From positions 64,813,027-64,877,026 of the forward strand of contig CM056378.1 in NCBI GenBank assembly GCA_029718625.1: a DNA stretch of 64,000 nt. The letters run 5' to 3'. This stretch comes from Synaphobranchus kaupii. Lineage: Eukaryota; Chordata; Actinopteri; Anguilliformes; Synaphobranchidae. Positions 53,950 to 64,000 of this stretch are shown here, piece after piece; position 1 is the first letter of the stretch; each line of letters begins with the position of its first letter. The notes below the pieces were generated by a model. That model ran no database searches, had not been told where the DNA came from, and was given only the letters and a program-made list of their open reading frames with translations. The position numbers and the translations under genes were made by a program.

Positions 53950-54880
53950 TAGGGGTCTAAGCATGTAGTGCTGGAACCCTATTGTTATTGCTGGTATTAT
54001 TAGGGTTTGAGCCCAAAGGGCTAAAACCCTATTGTTTTCCACTGGTTTTATTATTTATTAAATCTTTTCTCCGTGTGTTTGCTAAATTTCCCGTGAGATG
54101 GTACATCTTAGAAACTTGAAATTTGACACACTCATCATAAATGTATGAAATGAAGAGTGTTTAAAATCTTACCTCAATTTTGTAGTTTAGGGACTACAGA
54201 TGAAAAATAGTTCTCGAGCTAACTCTGGCATTGTACCTATTGATGCTTTTTGCGTTTATGTTGATTACTATGTGCTGTCCCTTTTAAATTAATAAATTAA
54301 TAAATAAAATAAATCAGCCTCATGGTGGTACTATAGTTAAAATTTCTATTTATTCACAGTTTTAATATAATATCTCCCACACCCTTTGTCCAATTTACAC
54401 CAAATTTGCTATGAGTATTCCCTGGAAGCACATGTACTTGCATGCGCAATATCATGAAAGTCCGCCAGATTGGATTTTCTGCTAATTTGCATATTATTCC
54501 AAAAGGCTTTTTGTTTCTTGACCAATTTGAACCAGTCTTGTGTACCTAATTATACTAGTGTACCTAATTATACTTATTATTATACTTATACCGCTAACCA
54601 TAATCCAGCTATATCGGACAATAACTACGGGAACTGTGAGCCAATCAATGTGAGATTGGGCGTGGCCTATCAAATAAATGGCCATAACTCATTTACCATT
54701 CATTCAATTTGAACAAAACTCGAGAATAACTTTTGTGAGATACCACTGAGGATGCATGCCAAAGTATGTCCAAATCCGTCCACGGGGGCCACTATAAACC
54801 TTAAAAATGTTTTTCTAATTAATGGCTCAATACAATCCTAAAATTCTATATACATGCTCCAGGGCTGGAATTTATGAAAT
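53950..54880. repeat. Dispersed repeat family D, copy 1
   Basis: Starts with two related phrases, 'attaggggtctaagcatgta' and 'attagggtttgagcccaaag', each followed by an 'aaccctattgtt' word. It continues with text describing a family also present at 57185-57960 ('gatggtggcgctat'/'catggtggtactat', 'ttggattttt.gc.aatttgcat', 'tgggcgt.gcc.a.caaa.aatg'). Common fish repeat style, no coding content. Confidence 0.5.
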
Positions 54881-54994
54881 TGGCCATGACCTACCACCGG
54901 GGCCACCAGTTTATCTTAACCACATGACTCGCAGGGATTTAAACTCGTAATACAACTTATCCTCCAGTGGGGCTCTGAAGGCACTCAAACAGCA

Positions 54995-55935
54995 CAATCG
55001 AGTGAATAATGATCCAATTGAGAGGAAAAAATAAGAAAATAATGCAATTGGAGTTGTTAATTAAAACAGTAATAAAAACAATTAGTTGACATAGTACATG
55101 TGGATGCTGCAAAAGCCCAGCTCCATCTCGTCTCCACCCCAAGCCTGAGTGCAGAGATAATTCAGTGCAATTAGCCGACGCAACTGCCGTCCTGAATGTT
55201 TGAGCAAACAAAATTCACTGCCCTCGCATTCTCCCTAACATTCTTTATTTTGTGCGTCAAGAAGTAAACGTGAGTACAGTTATTTATTACTAACGCAGTG
55301 GTTATGTTGAACTTCCAACAAGTTGAAAGAAGTAAAAGATAAATCAGGTGAAATGATGGTCACTTAATTTATTTAAGGATTTGCAGAGATTTTATAGGTA
55401 GGCTACTTTTAATACGTTTCAAAAACTTCAACCGCAGAATTAATAACTTCGACAACTTGGCAATGGGAAGTTAATGCTCCTAGCTGCTGTTCATTTTTTA
55501 ATACTAATTATCCAATTGAGAGGAAAATATAAATAAATTATGCAATAGGAGTTGCTAATTAAGAGGCTAATGAAAACAATTAGTTGACATAGCTCCGTCT
55601 CGTCTACACCCCAAGCCTGAGTGCAGAGAAACCCACCTGCGGACAATTTAGTGCAATTAGTCTATGCAACTGCCGTCCTGCATGTTCGAGCAAACAGGCC
55701 TATTCACTGCCCTCGCATTCTCCATTTTGTGCGTCAAGAAGTAAACGTGAGTAGTTATTTATTAGTAATGCAGCAGTTATGTTGAACTTCCAAGTTGAAA
55801 GGAGTCAAAGTTAAGTGACGTGAAATGATGGTCACAATTTATTTAAGGATGTGAAGAGATTTTATAGGTAGGCTACTTTTAATATTTAAAACTTCAACCA
55901 AGCTAAATTTATAACTTGGACAACTTGGCAGAACT
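54995..55935. repeat. Tandem duplication, ~495-bp period
   Basis: Unit 1 (about 55010-55440) and unit 2 (about 55507-55935) share 'ccaattgagaggaaaa', 'aaaacaattagttgacatag', 'ccccaagcctgagtgcagag', 'aactgccgtcctg.atgtt', 'gtgcgtcaagaagtaaacgt' and 'gagattttataggtaggcta'. They diverge by roughly 10-15% with indels. No ORF is conserved between them, so it is probably non-coding. Confidence 0.9.
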
Positions 55936-57184
55936 GTTCCTATTTCAGAAACCTGAATGGTAAGTTAGTGCTCCTAACTTATTAATTTTGAGAGAATTGA
56001 GTGCAGTTGGGTTAAGCTGCATTTTCCTAGCAGGCTCAGAAAAATTCCGCTCGTAGCCAGACACAGTATCTTAGCTAGTAGCCACAATGGCGGTGCAGTG
56101 CGGACTTTTAAAGGCGATGAACGGTTCACGCCTAATCCATACTTTTATCGAGTTATATCCAATAATTTCAATACAAACTAGTGATTCCAAAAATACACCC
56201 CCGGCCAGCGGCGTCAGTGCTGAGCGCATGTGTTGCAGGGTCAGAAAGAATAAGTTTCTGGCGCCGTAAAACGGCTCTACAGAAAAATGTGTCACTGTCC
56301 AATGAATTCTGGTTCTCACTGTATATCATATGGGGGTTTTAAGTATACTACAGTTACATACATTTTTTTGCCTACTAAACAAACTTTCTCGTCTGCCTAC
56401 TCAATAGTAGGTAATGGAAGGGTGCTGATTCGGACGCAGCATGACATGGTTTTTAAGGCTGCTATAGCTGAAAACATATTTGTAGGAGCCATATTTCAGT
56501 TAAAGGTAAAATGAAAAGGCAAATATTTACTGAATGCATTGAGTTATTTAGAATATGATAGTATTTGTAATTTGATGGTGACTTCATTTTCTGCTCATTT
56601 TATTTGGATAAACAATAGCCGGTGGGGCACATGGGTAATGTAAGATGGCATCTTCGCAGCTTTGCTGCAAGACAATTTTTCACTGTTTGCTTTGGATGGT
56701 GTACCTTTACACTAGAGACTGATGGATGATACATAAAATAAATTTCAGGATAAAATAGAGATTATTAGAAAACAAAAATAAGGAAGTAAATTACTGAGAT
56801 TAGTGTAATAATACACAATTTTTTAATAGAAAAATTAAATTGCTTCAAATTAAAGAGAAGGGAGAGGTTTTAGTCTGACACCATGGTCTCTGGTTTGGTC
56901 ATTCTGCCGTTGTCCACTATAACTACTGCCTCCCATCGCAACCTACAGCATTCTGATGTACCTGGTCTACCAACACAAAAGTTAGCCACTCGAGTCAATG
57001 GACTGCATTCACAAAAATTCCCATAGACATACATTGTTTTTCAATGTTAAACAGGAAATATTCTTTGTGTAGAATGTGTACCATTGCACAGTTGCATGTC
57101 ATATTGCTTTTATATTCTTAAATGTCATATATACATACATACACATACATATACAGACATTCTTTAAGCTTTTAACAGCTCAAA
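55936..57184. other. No gene established; possible promoter-proximal ORF at 56087
   Basis: 'agccacaATGGcggtgcag' at 56081 is a good initiation context and opens 60 residues (56087-56269) ending in a basic segment, but I recognise no family and see no donor. The rest is AT-rich. Confidence 0.3.
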
Positions 57185-57960
57185 CCCCCAATTGCCGCTT
57201 GCGGCTATATTTATTATTATTCCCACTTTTGTTACAATTGCAGCAAAACCACTTGGTAAGGTACAGCGAATTTCAACCCAATTGACCTGATGGTGGCGCT
57301 ATAGGAACAAATATAATCTATGGGCTATACCTTTTGAACCGTTTGGCCTATCTTCAAAATTCTTTTTGCCTTGGCTCATAGAAAACAACTTTGCCATTAG
57401 GACCAATGAGGTCCGCCATATTGGATTTTTAGCAAATTTGCATTTTGTGAAAAACCTTTAAAATCTATCTCCTCTGAGACCATTTGACATATCAACATGC
57501 AGCTCACACCAGTTTGTTCAGGGTCCTCTAAAAAGTTATTATAAAAGACGCTGATAGTCCCAATATCTTGACCGCAGTACGCCAATAAAAACTGTTGTGG
57601 GCGTAGCCAGTCACAAAAATGCTAATAACTGCAAAATGCTTCAATGGATATTAATGAAATTTGGTTTCTATACTTGAACTGACATTATGAGTCAAACTCT
57701 AAAGTATTGGCTCAATAGAATCAAATGGTGGCACTATAGATAATATTTTTTTTTTTAATTAATTCATTAAAAATCATAATTATCTTTTAGACATTTAAAA
57801 CTTTCTGTAGTGCTCAATTTCCTCATCTGGAACATATGTATGTACCATACATGTTGCTGCCATCTTGGATTGGCCACAATTTTGGAAATGCTATTACCAT
57901 TTCCCTCTGTCCCCAGTTTTGGCCTAACCACAAAACTGACACTTGGTGGCGCTGTTACTG
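57185..57960. repeat. Dispersed repeat family D, copy 2
   Basis: Begins with 'ccccaattgccgcttgcggc' and contains 'gatggtggcgctatagg', 'tccgccatattggattttta' and a second 'ggtggcactatag', 'ggtggcgctgtta'. Related to 53950-54880. Non-coding. Confidence 0.5.
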
Positions 57961-57979
57961 TCATTTCAATCTGAACAAA

Positions 57980-58680
57980 AACGTCTCCGACGTAAAAAAA
58001 AAGCCAAGTTACTCACGCATAGCCTACAGAGTGCTGTCTATAAATGCTTAAAGGTTGTATCAGCGATTTTGGGTGGAAACATAAATGATCACATTCATCT
58101 GATTTTTCCTCACGATCCGCTAGCTGCCCGCCCCATAAGCAGGCCGTCAAAAAACCGCGTCTCTGTAGGCAGCCTATGCTCCGAGATCGTACACAAAAAC
58201 AAATGGTACTACCAACCACTCAAAACCAAAATAAACAGTATTCCAACCAATCACAATGATCTGCACAAATGCTAATACTCTTATCTCGCTGAAATCTTGA
58301 CGGATTTACAAACGGTTTGGTTTCTTACAAACGTTATTAACGTGGTTATAATTCTGGATGCTTGAACACTATTTTTTAAAACATAACATAATTATTCATA
58401 AGTATGTTTGTTTGGGATTTCGCTTCAGAAGTGACGTCACGCAAAATCGCTGATACAACCTTTAATTCCAACTTGCAAAAACTAGGCCTGCCTATAAAAG
58501 TATTGATATCAAAATGTGGCCAAGTTACAACTAGCAATATTGCCTATCGTAGCTCACACTAAATGAACTAGCTCTATTCCAAAGCAATGCTATCCAAACT
58601 TTCTTAAATTATTTAATGCAACTTGGCCCTGTGTTTCTTAATTTTAGCATATGAAGAGATTGTGCCTCATGGAACAACAT
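57980..58680. repeat. Left arm of a long inverted repeat
   Basis: 'acgtctccgacg', 'gctgtctataa' and, after the inserted MITE, 'attccaacttgcaaaaacta' to 'ttggccctgtgtttctt' are matched in reverse complement at 59890-60105. The 58466-58642 part is nearly identical to its partner; resemblance fades beyond 58642. Confidence 0.9.
58048..58465. mobile_element. MITE with TTAA target duplication, 410 bp
   Basis: The element proper is 58052-58461, with perfect inverted ends of about 20 bp ('aggttgtatcagcgattttg' and its complement) and TTAA at 58048-58051 and 58462-58465. It sits in the left arm of the inverted repeat; the right arm has no insertion at the equivalent point. Contains 'gtgacgtcacgcaaaatcgc' near its right end. 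Non-coding. Confidence 0.92.
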
Positions 58681-58989
58681 ATGATTTCAATTAATGTTTT
58701 TAACAGTTGATGAAAAATTACACTCCAGAAAGGATACGGTTATACTTTGTTGGCAAGTTTACTTTAGAAAATGTACAGGTTTTAAAATGTTAACTGCTGC
58801 TACAGATTTCTTTACAGATTTCTTTACTATTCACAAGCAGACATTTATATCAAGAAACATCATGTACAATAGAGAAAGGGGGGATGAATAAATAAATGTA
58901 GATAAAAATAAGTAATATTTGTAAAATAGCGTACATATAGCATTTTTATAAACGTATCCAGACATGTTTGTGGGTCAGATGATGGAAAA
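58681..58989. other. Spacer of the inverted repeat, no gene
   Basis: AT-rich, no motif. Contains a short duplication 'agatttctttac' near 58803-58825. Confidence 0.35.
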
Positions 58990-59538
58990 TACACTGCCTG
59001 GCCAAAAAAAAAGTCGCACACTCTAATATTTCGTTGGACCGCCTTTAGCTTTGATTACAGCGTGCATTCGTTGTGGCATTGTTTCGACAACCTTATGCAA
59101 CGTCGCAACATTTATTTCCGTCCAGAGTTGCATTCATTTTTGCCCGAGATCTTGTATTGACGACGGGAGAGTCGAACCACTCCGTAAAGACTTCTCCAGC
59201 ACATCCCAAAGACTTTCAGTGGGGTTAAGGTCAGGACTCTGGTGGCCAATTCATGTGTGAAAATGATTCCTCATGCTCCCTGAACCACTCTTTCACAATT
59301 TGAGCCCGATGAATCTTGGCATTGTCGTCCTGGAATATGCCCATTGATGGGATAACCTGGTCATTCAGTACATTCAGGTACTCAGCTGACTTCATTTTTA
59401 TTGTTGCATAACGTTGCTGGGTCTGGACCTGGCCAATTGAAGCAACCCCAGATCATAACACTGCCTCCAGAGGCTTGTACAGTGGGGCACTATGCATGAC
59501 GGGTGCAATGGCGACTTTTTTTTTGGCCAGGCAGTGTA
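58990..59538. mobile_element. Complete Tc1/mariner-type MITE, 549 bp
   Basis: Inverted ends 'tacactgcctggccaaaaaa' and complement 'tacactgcctggccaaaaaa' at 59538, with TA at each outer end. The interior has no intact transposase but keeps a conserved block ('tgattacagcgtgcattcgt', 'tggggttaaggtcaggac', 'catgatgaatcttggcattgtc'-type words) seen in many fish copies. Confidence 0.93.
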
Positions 59539-59889
59539 AGTAATAGTACTAATTTTCTTAACATAATAATAGTTATATTTGCAAACAGAATTTTGGGAAC
59601 ACAAGGATATCTATGCTCTGTAGGACCACACAGGTTTTGATAGAAATCTAAATATTCCAAATAAATAAATCAATAAATAATAATAATAATACATTTTATT
59701 CATTCTGTGCTTTTCATAGACCAAAAGCAGTGGATGCAGACAATTATTCAAACATGCCCTATAGTGTAGTAATATTTCTGTTTAATTTCTAAGTGCAACA
59801 CATCTGAATCAGAGTATTTCCACAATACATTATTCTCATTTTGCAGTTTGATGTGGAACATAGTTTTATTGACCACATTCTCTTGAGAT

Positions 59890-60105
59890 GGTAAAATGAA
59901 GAAACACAGGGCCAAGTTGCATTAAATAATTTAAGAAAGTTTGGATAGCATTGCTTTGGAATAGAGCTAGTTCATTTAGTGTGAGCTACGATAGGCAATA
60001 TTGCTAGTTGTAACTTGGCCACATTTTGATATCAATACTTTTATAGGCAGGCCTAGTTTTTGCAAGTTGGAATAAAGGACTTATAGACAGCGCGTCGGAG
60101 ACGTA
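59890..60105. repeat. Right arm of the long inverted repeat
   Basis: Reverse complement of parts of 57980-58642; see there. It preserves the uninterrupted junction 'gtccttt'/'attccaacttgc' where the left arm holds the TTAA MITE. Confidence 0.9.
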
Positions 60106-60502
60106 TTTTTGGTAGGTAACTAATGATGAACAATGCATGAAGATAATGACATCGAGAGAGACATGCATACAGAATAGTAGCCTACATGCAGTCCAAATAA
60201 ATGCATGCAGACATTCGCATAACCATAACGCCCTCTACTGACGAGAATGATAACATTTCTCCCACAATTACATTAAAAGAGTTTGTAGATAAGCTGTATT
60301 TAATGTCTAATGGAATACAATGAACAGCACCACCTGAACTATGGATCATGAAGAAGCATGTAAATTAATTAACCAAATCTATTCACCACTTTCCTGCGAG
60401 AGACAATGGGTGTCGTCATGACACTCGACACTTCCGGGACGCCAGAGGTTGCCGGTTATTCCTTTCCGGTTTACCCAACGCTTTCGCCAACCAAAATGTA
60501 GC
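60106..60502. other. No gene; ETS-like motifs
   Basis: 'cacttccgggacgcc' and 'cctttccggttta' (60430-60475) are ETS-type CCGGAA cores within a slightly GC-richer patch; a promoter is possible but nothing is attached to it. Confidence 0.3.
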
Positions 60503-61308
60503 TAAGGCTGGCTTTACACGGTGAAACTTTCACGCAACTAGTTGCAGGTTGCAAATTGCATGCAACATAATTTCCATGCAACTTGACAGTTACACGAAGC
60601 AATTAAAAAAATAATCAGTCCCATGCAACACGATTTAATAGTTTATTTCACTAAAATCTGCTAGCTAGATTGGTAATTTATTTTCATCTGTCATATTGTT
60701 TTCTCGCTAGATTATTTCAAGTGGGAAAACATCTGAAAAAATAGGCTACAATAGATACAGAGTTTGATACTATTAGATGTAATTTGTCATATCTAAGACA
60801 TTTCGCTGGATAAAATGTTTTTAATACACAGATTATGCGAAGTAACTTGCTCGCATTCACAACCAGCATTGCTCACGTTAGCTAACGTTAACGTTACATT
60901 AGGTAAAGCCCTACTATGTTATGTTCATATTTACAAACTGAATAAATACTGCACCTCTAACCACAAAACTGCTTTGCTTAGATTATAGTTGTTGTAACTA
61001 AGATATTTGACGAATACAAACTTTTTAAATCAGCGGATTTAGCATTATGTGCCGGCTTTATTAATCAGCTGTTGGTGTTGCTATGGTTACCATTCATAAA
61101 AGGGTGTGTGAAATTGGTAGTTTGACGACATCATCTGACAAGTTGTCAACAAAGTTGAGAGTTTTGCAACTGTTGCGGCTGAGTTTCAGACAAGTTTCAA
61201 GTGCGTTGCAGAGGGCTTTACACCATGCAACTGAATTGCAGCTTACTTTCACCTAAGTTTCAAGCAACTAAAGTTGCGTGAAAGTTTCACCGTTTAAAGC
61301 CAGCCTAA
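60503..61308. mobile_element. PIF/Harbinger-type element with TAA target duplication
   Basis: The element proper is 60506-61305 (800 bp), flanked by TAA at 60503-60505 and 61306-61308. Inverted ends extend about 30 bp ('ggctggctttacacggtgaa' on the left, 'ggctggctttaaacggtgaa' as complement of the right, then 'actttcacgcaact' in both). Subterminal 'gttgca' repeats are frequent on both sides. There is no transposase ORF, so it is non-autonomous. Confidence 0.92.
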
Positions 61309-61360
61309 CGTTTACTTTTTATGCCAAATGTACCGTTCTCAGTCACAGGATAGCTAGATA

Positions 61361-61520
61361 ATGTCTTTGGGCTCAACATGTGCCGTTGTCGGGTGCACAA
61401 ATAACTCGCTTAAAGATTTTATGAATGGAGCCTGTTTTCAACACAGACCGACAATACTTTACCGATTTTATTGCTATGTAGATAATTATAAGCCTCTGTG
61501 CTTTTGTAATTTCTAAGTTC
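61361..61520 (+). other. THAP-like N-terminal peptide (tentative)
   Basis: From ATG 61361 the frame reads MSLGSTCAVVGCTNNSLKDF, matching the start of THAP-type zinc fingers (Cys-x2-4-Cys followed by Asn-Asn-Ser and a basic residue). The remaining Cys/His and AVPTIF-type residues are not found before the frame ends near 61514. It overlaps, on the opposite strand, the tail of the ORF at 61463-61703. It could be an exon whose continuation is elsewhere, or chance. Confidence 0.25.
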
Positions 61521-61703
61521 CTCGCCATCAACGCCCTCACTAAGAATGAAGTAGTTGACAATGTCAACGTAGCTAACGTCGGGCCATTGTTTCATATCGT
61601 CTACCCATTCCGTTAGGATAGACGGATGCGGCACTTTCACCGTATTATCGCCAGTACTTGTTAGATAATCCGATCCATGTAACCATCTGCGAAATGTGGC
61701 CAT
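61463..61703 (-). CDS. First coding exon of a transposon-derived or host gene
   Basis: ATG at 61703 opens about 80 codons ending at a strong donor ('ATCG|GTAAAGT' at 61463), beyond which the frame soon degenerates. The peptide (starting MATFRRWLHGSDYLTSTGDN, with 'WPDVSYVDIVNYFILSEG', 'ELRNYKSTEAYNYLHSNKIG') resembles the N-terminal part of a fish protein family in which a 'KAYKSLEAYNYF'-like segment precedes a SWIM zinc finger and a YqaJ-type nuclease. Upstream (61710-61860) are 'cggaag', 'cttccgc' and 'atgacgccg' words consistent with a short promoter. No later exon on the minus strand was recognised before the PIF element at 61305. Confidence 0.45.
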
Positions 61704-62259
61704 TTTAAATAATGTTCGTCTTCATATACATTTAGTTAGCAGTTAGCTAGCTACAAACGTAAACACAGTAGACCAGAACGGAAGAAACCGGCTTCCGCTA
61801 TGACGCCGCTATGAATCATGGGAAAGGTCAGAGTTCGGGAAAGTTGTGAATATGGAGACATGCATGTGCAATAGGCTAAATGCACGCACTGTAGCTGAAA
61901 GAAATACATACAGCCTAAAATATGGAAATACAGTTGTAAAATAGGCATATTACTTTTCTATAGAAATAACGTTAGGCTATTCAACACTGGCTTGTTGGAT
62001 GCGTAACTTCAAGCTTCCGTGTCTGAAAGTTGCCGAACTTCATAAGCACAACATAATACCTTCGCAGTTTTTTCTTCGAAGGAAAAAAAAGCTTGTTGGC
62101 TACCTTTTTAGCTTGTACCTGCTTCCTGACAAGCAGCTGACTGACGTTTCTCTGGCAAAACTAACGTTGGCTAACAAGCTTAATTGGACAACGCATATTT
62201 CCCAGGAATCTTAGCCAGCAAGAAACTAGCCTACCAGAGATTATTCTTCTGATTATAAT
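61704..62259. promoter_or_regulatory. Upstream region of the minus-strand exon
   Basis: ETS/CRE-like words at 61765-61800 ('aacggaagaaaccggcttcc', 'atgacgccgc') lie 60-100 bp upstream of the minus-strand ATG, a plausible TATA-less promoter. The remaining sequence to 62259 is unassigned; the 71-residue plus ORF at 61999 has 'KLVGYLFSLYLLPDKQL' but no known family. Confidence 0.25.
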
Positions 62260-64000
62260 TATAATTAAAAGTGTTTGCAGTAAGATACATTGTCTGCAGA
62301 GTACCGTAGACTAGAGCAATGTTCGGAAGCTATAGTAATTTTTAAAAGTGACTAACCATGAATCATATATGTTTAGGGAATTGGAGGTTTATAAATCCGA
62401 TGTCTTAAGGGATTGCAGTTTATAGTAGGCTATCGTCAATTCTTAATGTAGCCAATTATCGTAAATTCTTAATTTTCCTAGTAGTTAATTTTATGGTGAC
62501 ATTGTGTTATGTGTGAAAAGGATAAACTGAACAGAGCTGAAGTGAAGAAATGCATGAAGACATAAAAAAGAAATGTTGGCCGAGGCGAGCGTTGAACGTT
62601 GATTCCACAGTGAGTCAGACAAGACCGCGGCGGATTTGACAGCACGCTACATACAGACGAATATTTTTGTCGGCATTTGTGTGAGATTAAAACATTGTAG
62701 GCAATGGCATTTTTACATTAATGCAAGAACGCAATGTTAACCGGATGATATTCTGCGTTTAAACTTTTTTCTTTGCTTGACAAATGGCCATGGGATGCCT
62801 GTTCCCATAACGTTAGCTAGCCTATTGCATTACTGTCGTGGTGTCTAGTGACTGAATTGTTTAACAGGCTACAAGTGAAGAGTTAATATTGTAAACGTGT
62901 CTTTGCCTTTGAAATAAAAAAACATTCTTGCATGAGAAAACCAGAATGTGTGCACACTGTTTGAGTCCAAAATGAAACTACACTTTAATATCAACCGGGC
63001 GAGGTACGAACCCATGTCTTTCGCAATACTAAGGCTTGACGCTAACCAGAAGACCAAAGGGGTTTAATCACATGATATATGCTATTTGTTAGTGCCGGTC
63101 TGACTTTCACCATTTCACTGTAGTACAAGTGAAATAGGCTACAAGTGAAACATTGAACAGTAAATATTGGAAGCGTCTTTTGCCTTTTTTTCCGGTAGTT
63201 AAATGAAAAGTGTTTGCAGCTACATTATCTGCAGAGTAGCGTAGACTAGGCTAGTCACATTCAAAAGCTATTGTTTTTTTTTTTCTTTTAAAGTGACTAA
63301 CCATGAATCAGATATGTTTGGCGAAGTGGCGGTTTATAAATCCGATCTCTTAAAGGATTGCAGTTTATAGCAGGTTATTATCAATTCTTAATGTAGGCTA
63401 TTATCGTAAACTCTTAGTTTTCCTAGTAGTTAATTTTATGGTGACATTGTGTTATGTGTGAAAAGGATAAAGTGAACAGAGCTGAAGTGAAGAAATTAAT
63501 GAATAAAGAAATGTTGGCCGAGGCAAGGGTATGTTCAGGTTCGGGTTCCACAGTCAGTCAGTCATGACCGCAAGAGCAGAGCGTAACACCCTCCCCAAAC
63601 CAGACAAGAGCTAGCGTCCGGTTTGGGGTGGGTGTGATATAGTACAAGTGAAACATTGAACAGTTAATATTGGAAACGTCTTTTGCTTTTTTTTCCGGTA
63701 GTTAAATTAAAAGTGTTTGCAGCTACAATATCTTCAGAGTAGCGTAGACTAGGCTAGAGTCACATTTGGAAGCTATTGTTTTTTTTTTCTTTTAAAGTGA
63801 CTAACCATGAATCATATATGTTTGGCGAAGTGGCGGTTTATAAATCCAATCGCTTAAAGGCTTGCAGTTTAAAAGAGGCTATCCTCAATTTTTTATGTAG
63901 GCTATTATCGTAAATTCTTAATTTTCCTCGTAGTTAATTTTATGGTGACCTTGTGTTATGTGCGAAAAGGATAAAGTGAACAGAGCTGAAGTGAAGAAAT
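62260..64000. repeat. Three-copy tandem repeat reaching the window end
   Basis: Units begin near 62266, 63207 and 63711 with 'aaaagtgtttgcag', then 'gtgactaaccatgaatca', 'ggtttataaatcc', 'attgcagttta', 'ttttatggtgaca' and 'aaaaggataaa.tgaacagag', 'ctgaagtgaagaaat'. They are 85-95% alike by eye; the first interval is 941 bp, the second 504 bp. A linked 'acaagtgaa..attgaacagtaaatattgga' block precedes units two and three. The array continues past the right edge. No ORF is maintained. Within the first interval, 62990-63065 contains a tRNA-like B-box ('GGGTTCGTACC' on the minus strand). Confidence 0.9.

Noticed and set aside
56087..56269. 60-residue ORF with good initiation context as a gene
   Set aside because: No family resemblance, no donor and no conservation evidence; kept only as a note.
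62990..63065. tRNA gene on the minus strand
   Set aside because: B-box-like word present, but the acceptor stem does not pair and no clean anticodon arm is visible.

Overview
This is eukaryotic nuclear DNA, almost certainly from a ray-finned (teleost-type) fish. The evidence is the repeat content: Tc1/mariner elements with a Sleeping-Beauty-like arm, an L2 LINE with the characteristic fish 3' tail, a second CR1/L2/Rex1-like LINE, hAT and PIF/Harbinger elements, Ty3/gypsy and DIRS-like retroelement debris, endogenous-retrovirus integrase scraps and a Maverick/Polinton (adintovirus-like) element. There is no operon structure, and no long intact host gene is visible. The window looks like a transposon-filled intron or intergenic region. 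Two short coiled-coil exons on the minus strand (52.3 kb and 20.6 kb) are the best host-gene candidates. A minus-strand first exon at 61.5-61.7 kb is a third.

Layout. 0-9 kb: Tc1-type miniature elements, a tRNA-derived SINE, a DIRS/gypsy reverse-transcriptase remnant, a 39-43-bp minisatellite and a Sleeping-Beauty-like Tc1 arm. 9-14.5 kb: a decayed Ty3/gypsy element on the minus strand, then a pair of 669-bp near-identical inverted arms (10677-11345 and 12176-12844), LTR-like debris and a complete Tc1 miniature element. 14.5-18.2 kb: a dispersed repeat and a 5'-truncated L2 LINE. 18.5-20.5 kb: a 2-kb TIR element with a TTAA-target foldback element inside it. 20.5-26 kb: a host-like exon, minisatellites, and a nest in which a Tc1 transposase gene is split by a PIF/Harbinger-type element and its 3' side abuts hAT sequence that itself carries a younger hAT with a perfect 8-bp target duplication. 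26-35 kb: small MITEs, a second SINE inside a Tc1 arm, ERV scraps and AT-rich DNA.

35.4-46.9 kb is the most distinctive part. A 22-bp satellite lies beside a Maverick/Polinton remnant. On the plus strand is a protein-primed family-B DNA polymerase gene, broken by frameshifts and by a 3.2-kb LINE. Converging on it from the minus strand are a minor-capsid (penton-like) gene, a D,D35E integrase and two unassigned ORFs. The polymerase stops before its last palm motif and runs directly into the capsid gene's 3' end. Packaging ATPase, protease and major capsid were not found. The element is therefore an internally deleted fossil.

47-64 kb: ERV integrase tail, a gypsy Gag fragment and LTR on the minus strand, several dispersed repeats, a 95-bp coiled-coil exon, a ~495-bp tandem duplication, a TTAA-type MITE inside one arm of a long inverted repeat, a complete Tc1 MITE, a complete PIF/Harbinger-type element with a TAA duplication, a transposon-derived or host first exon, and a three-copy tandem repeat running off the end. 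Boundaries and identities come from reading the sequence by eye. Family names rest on motif recognition, not on database searches.
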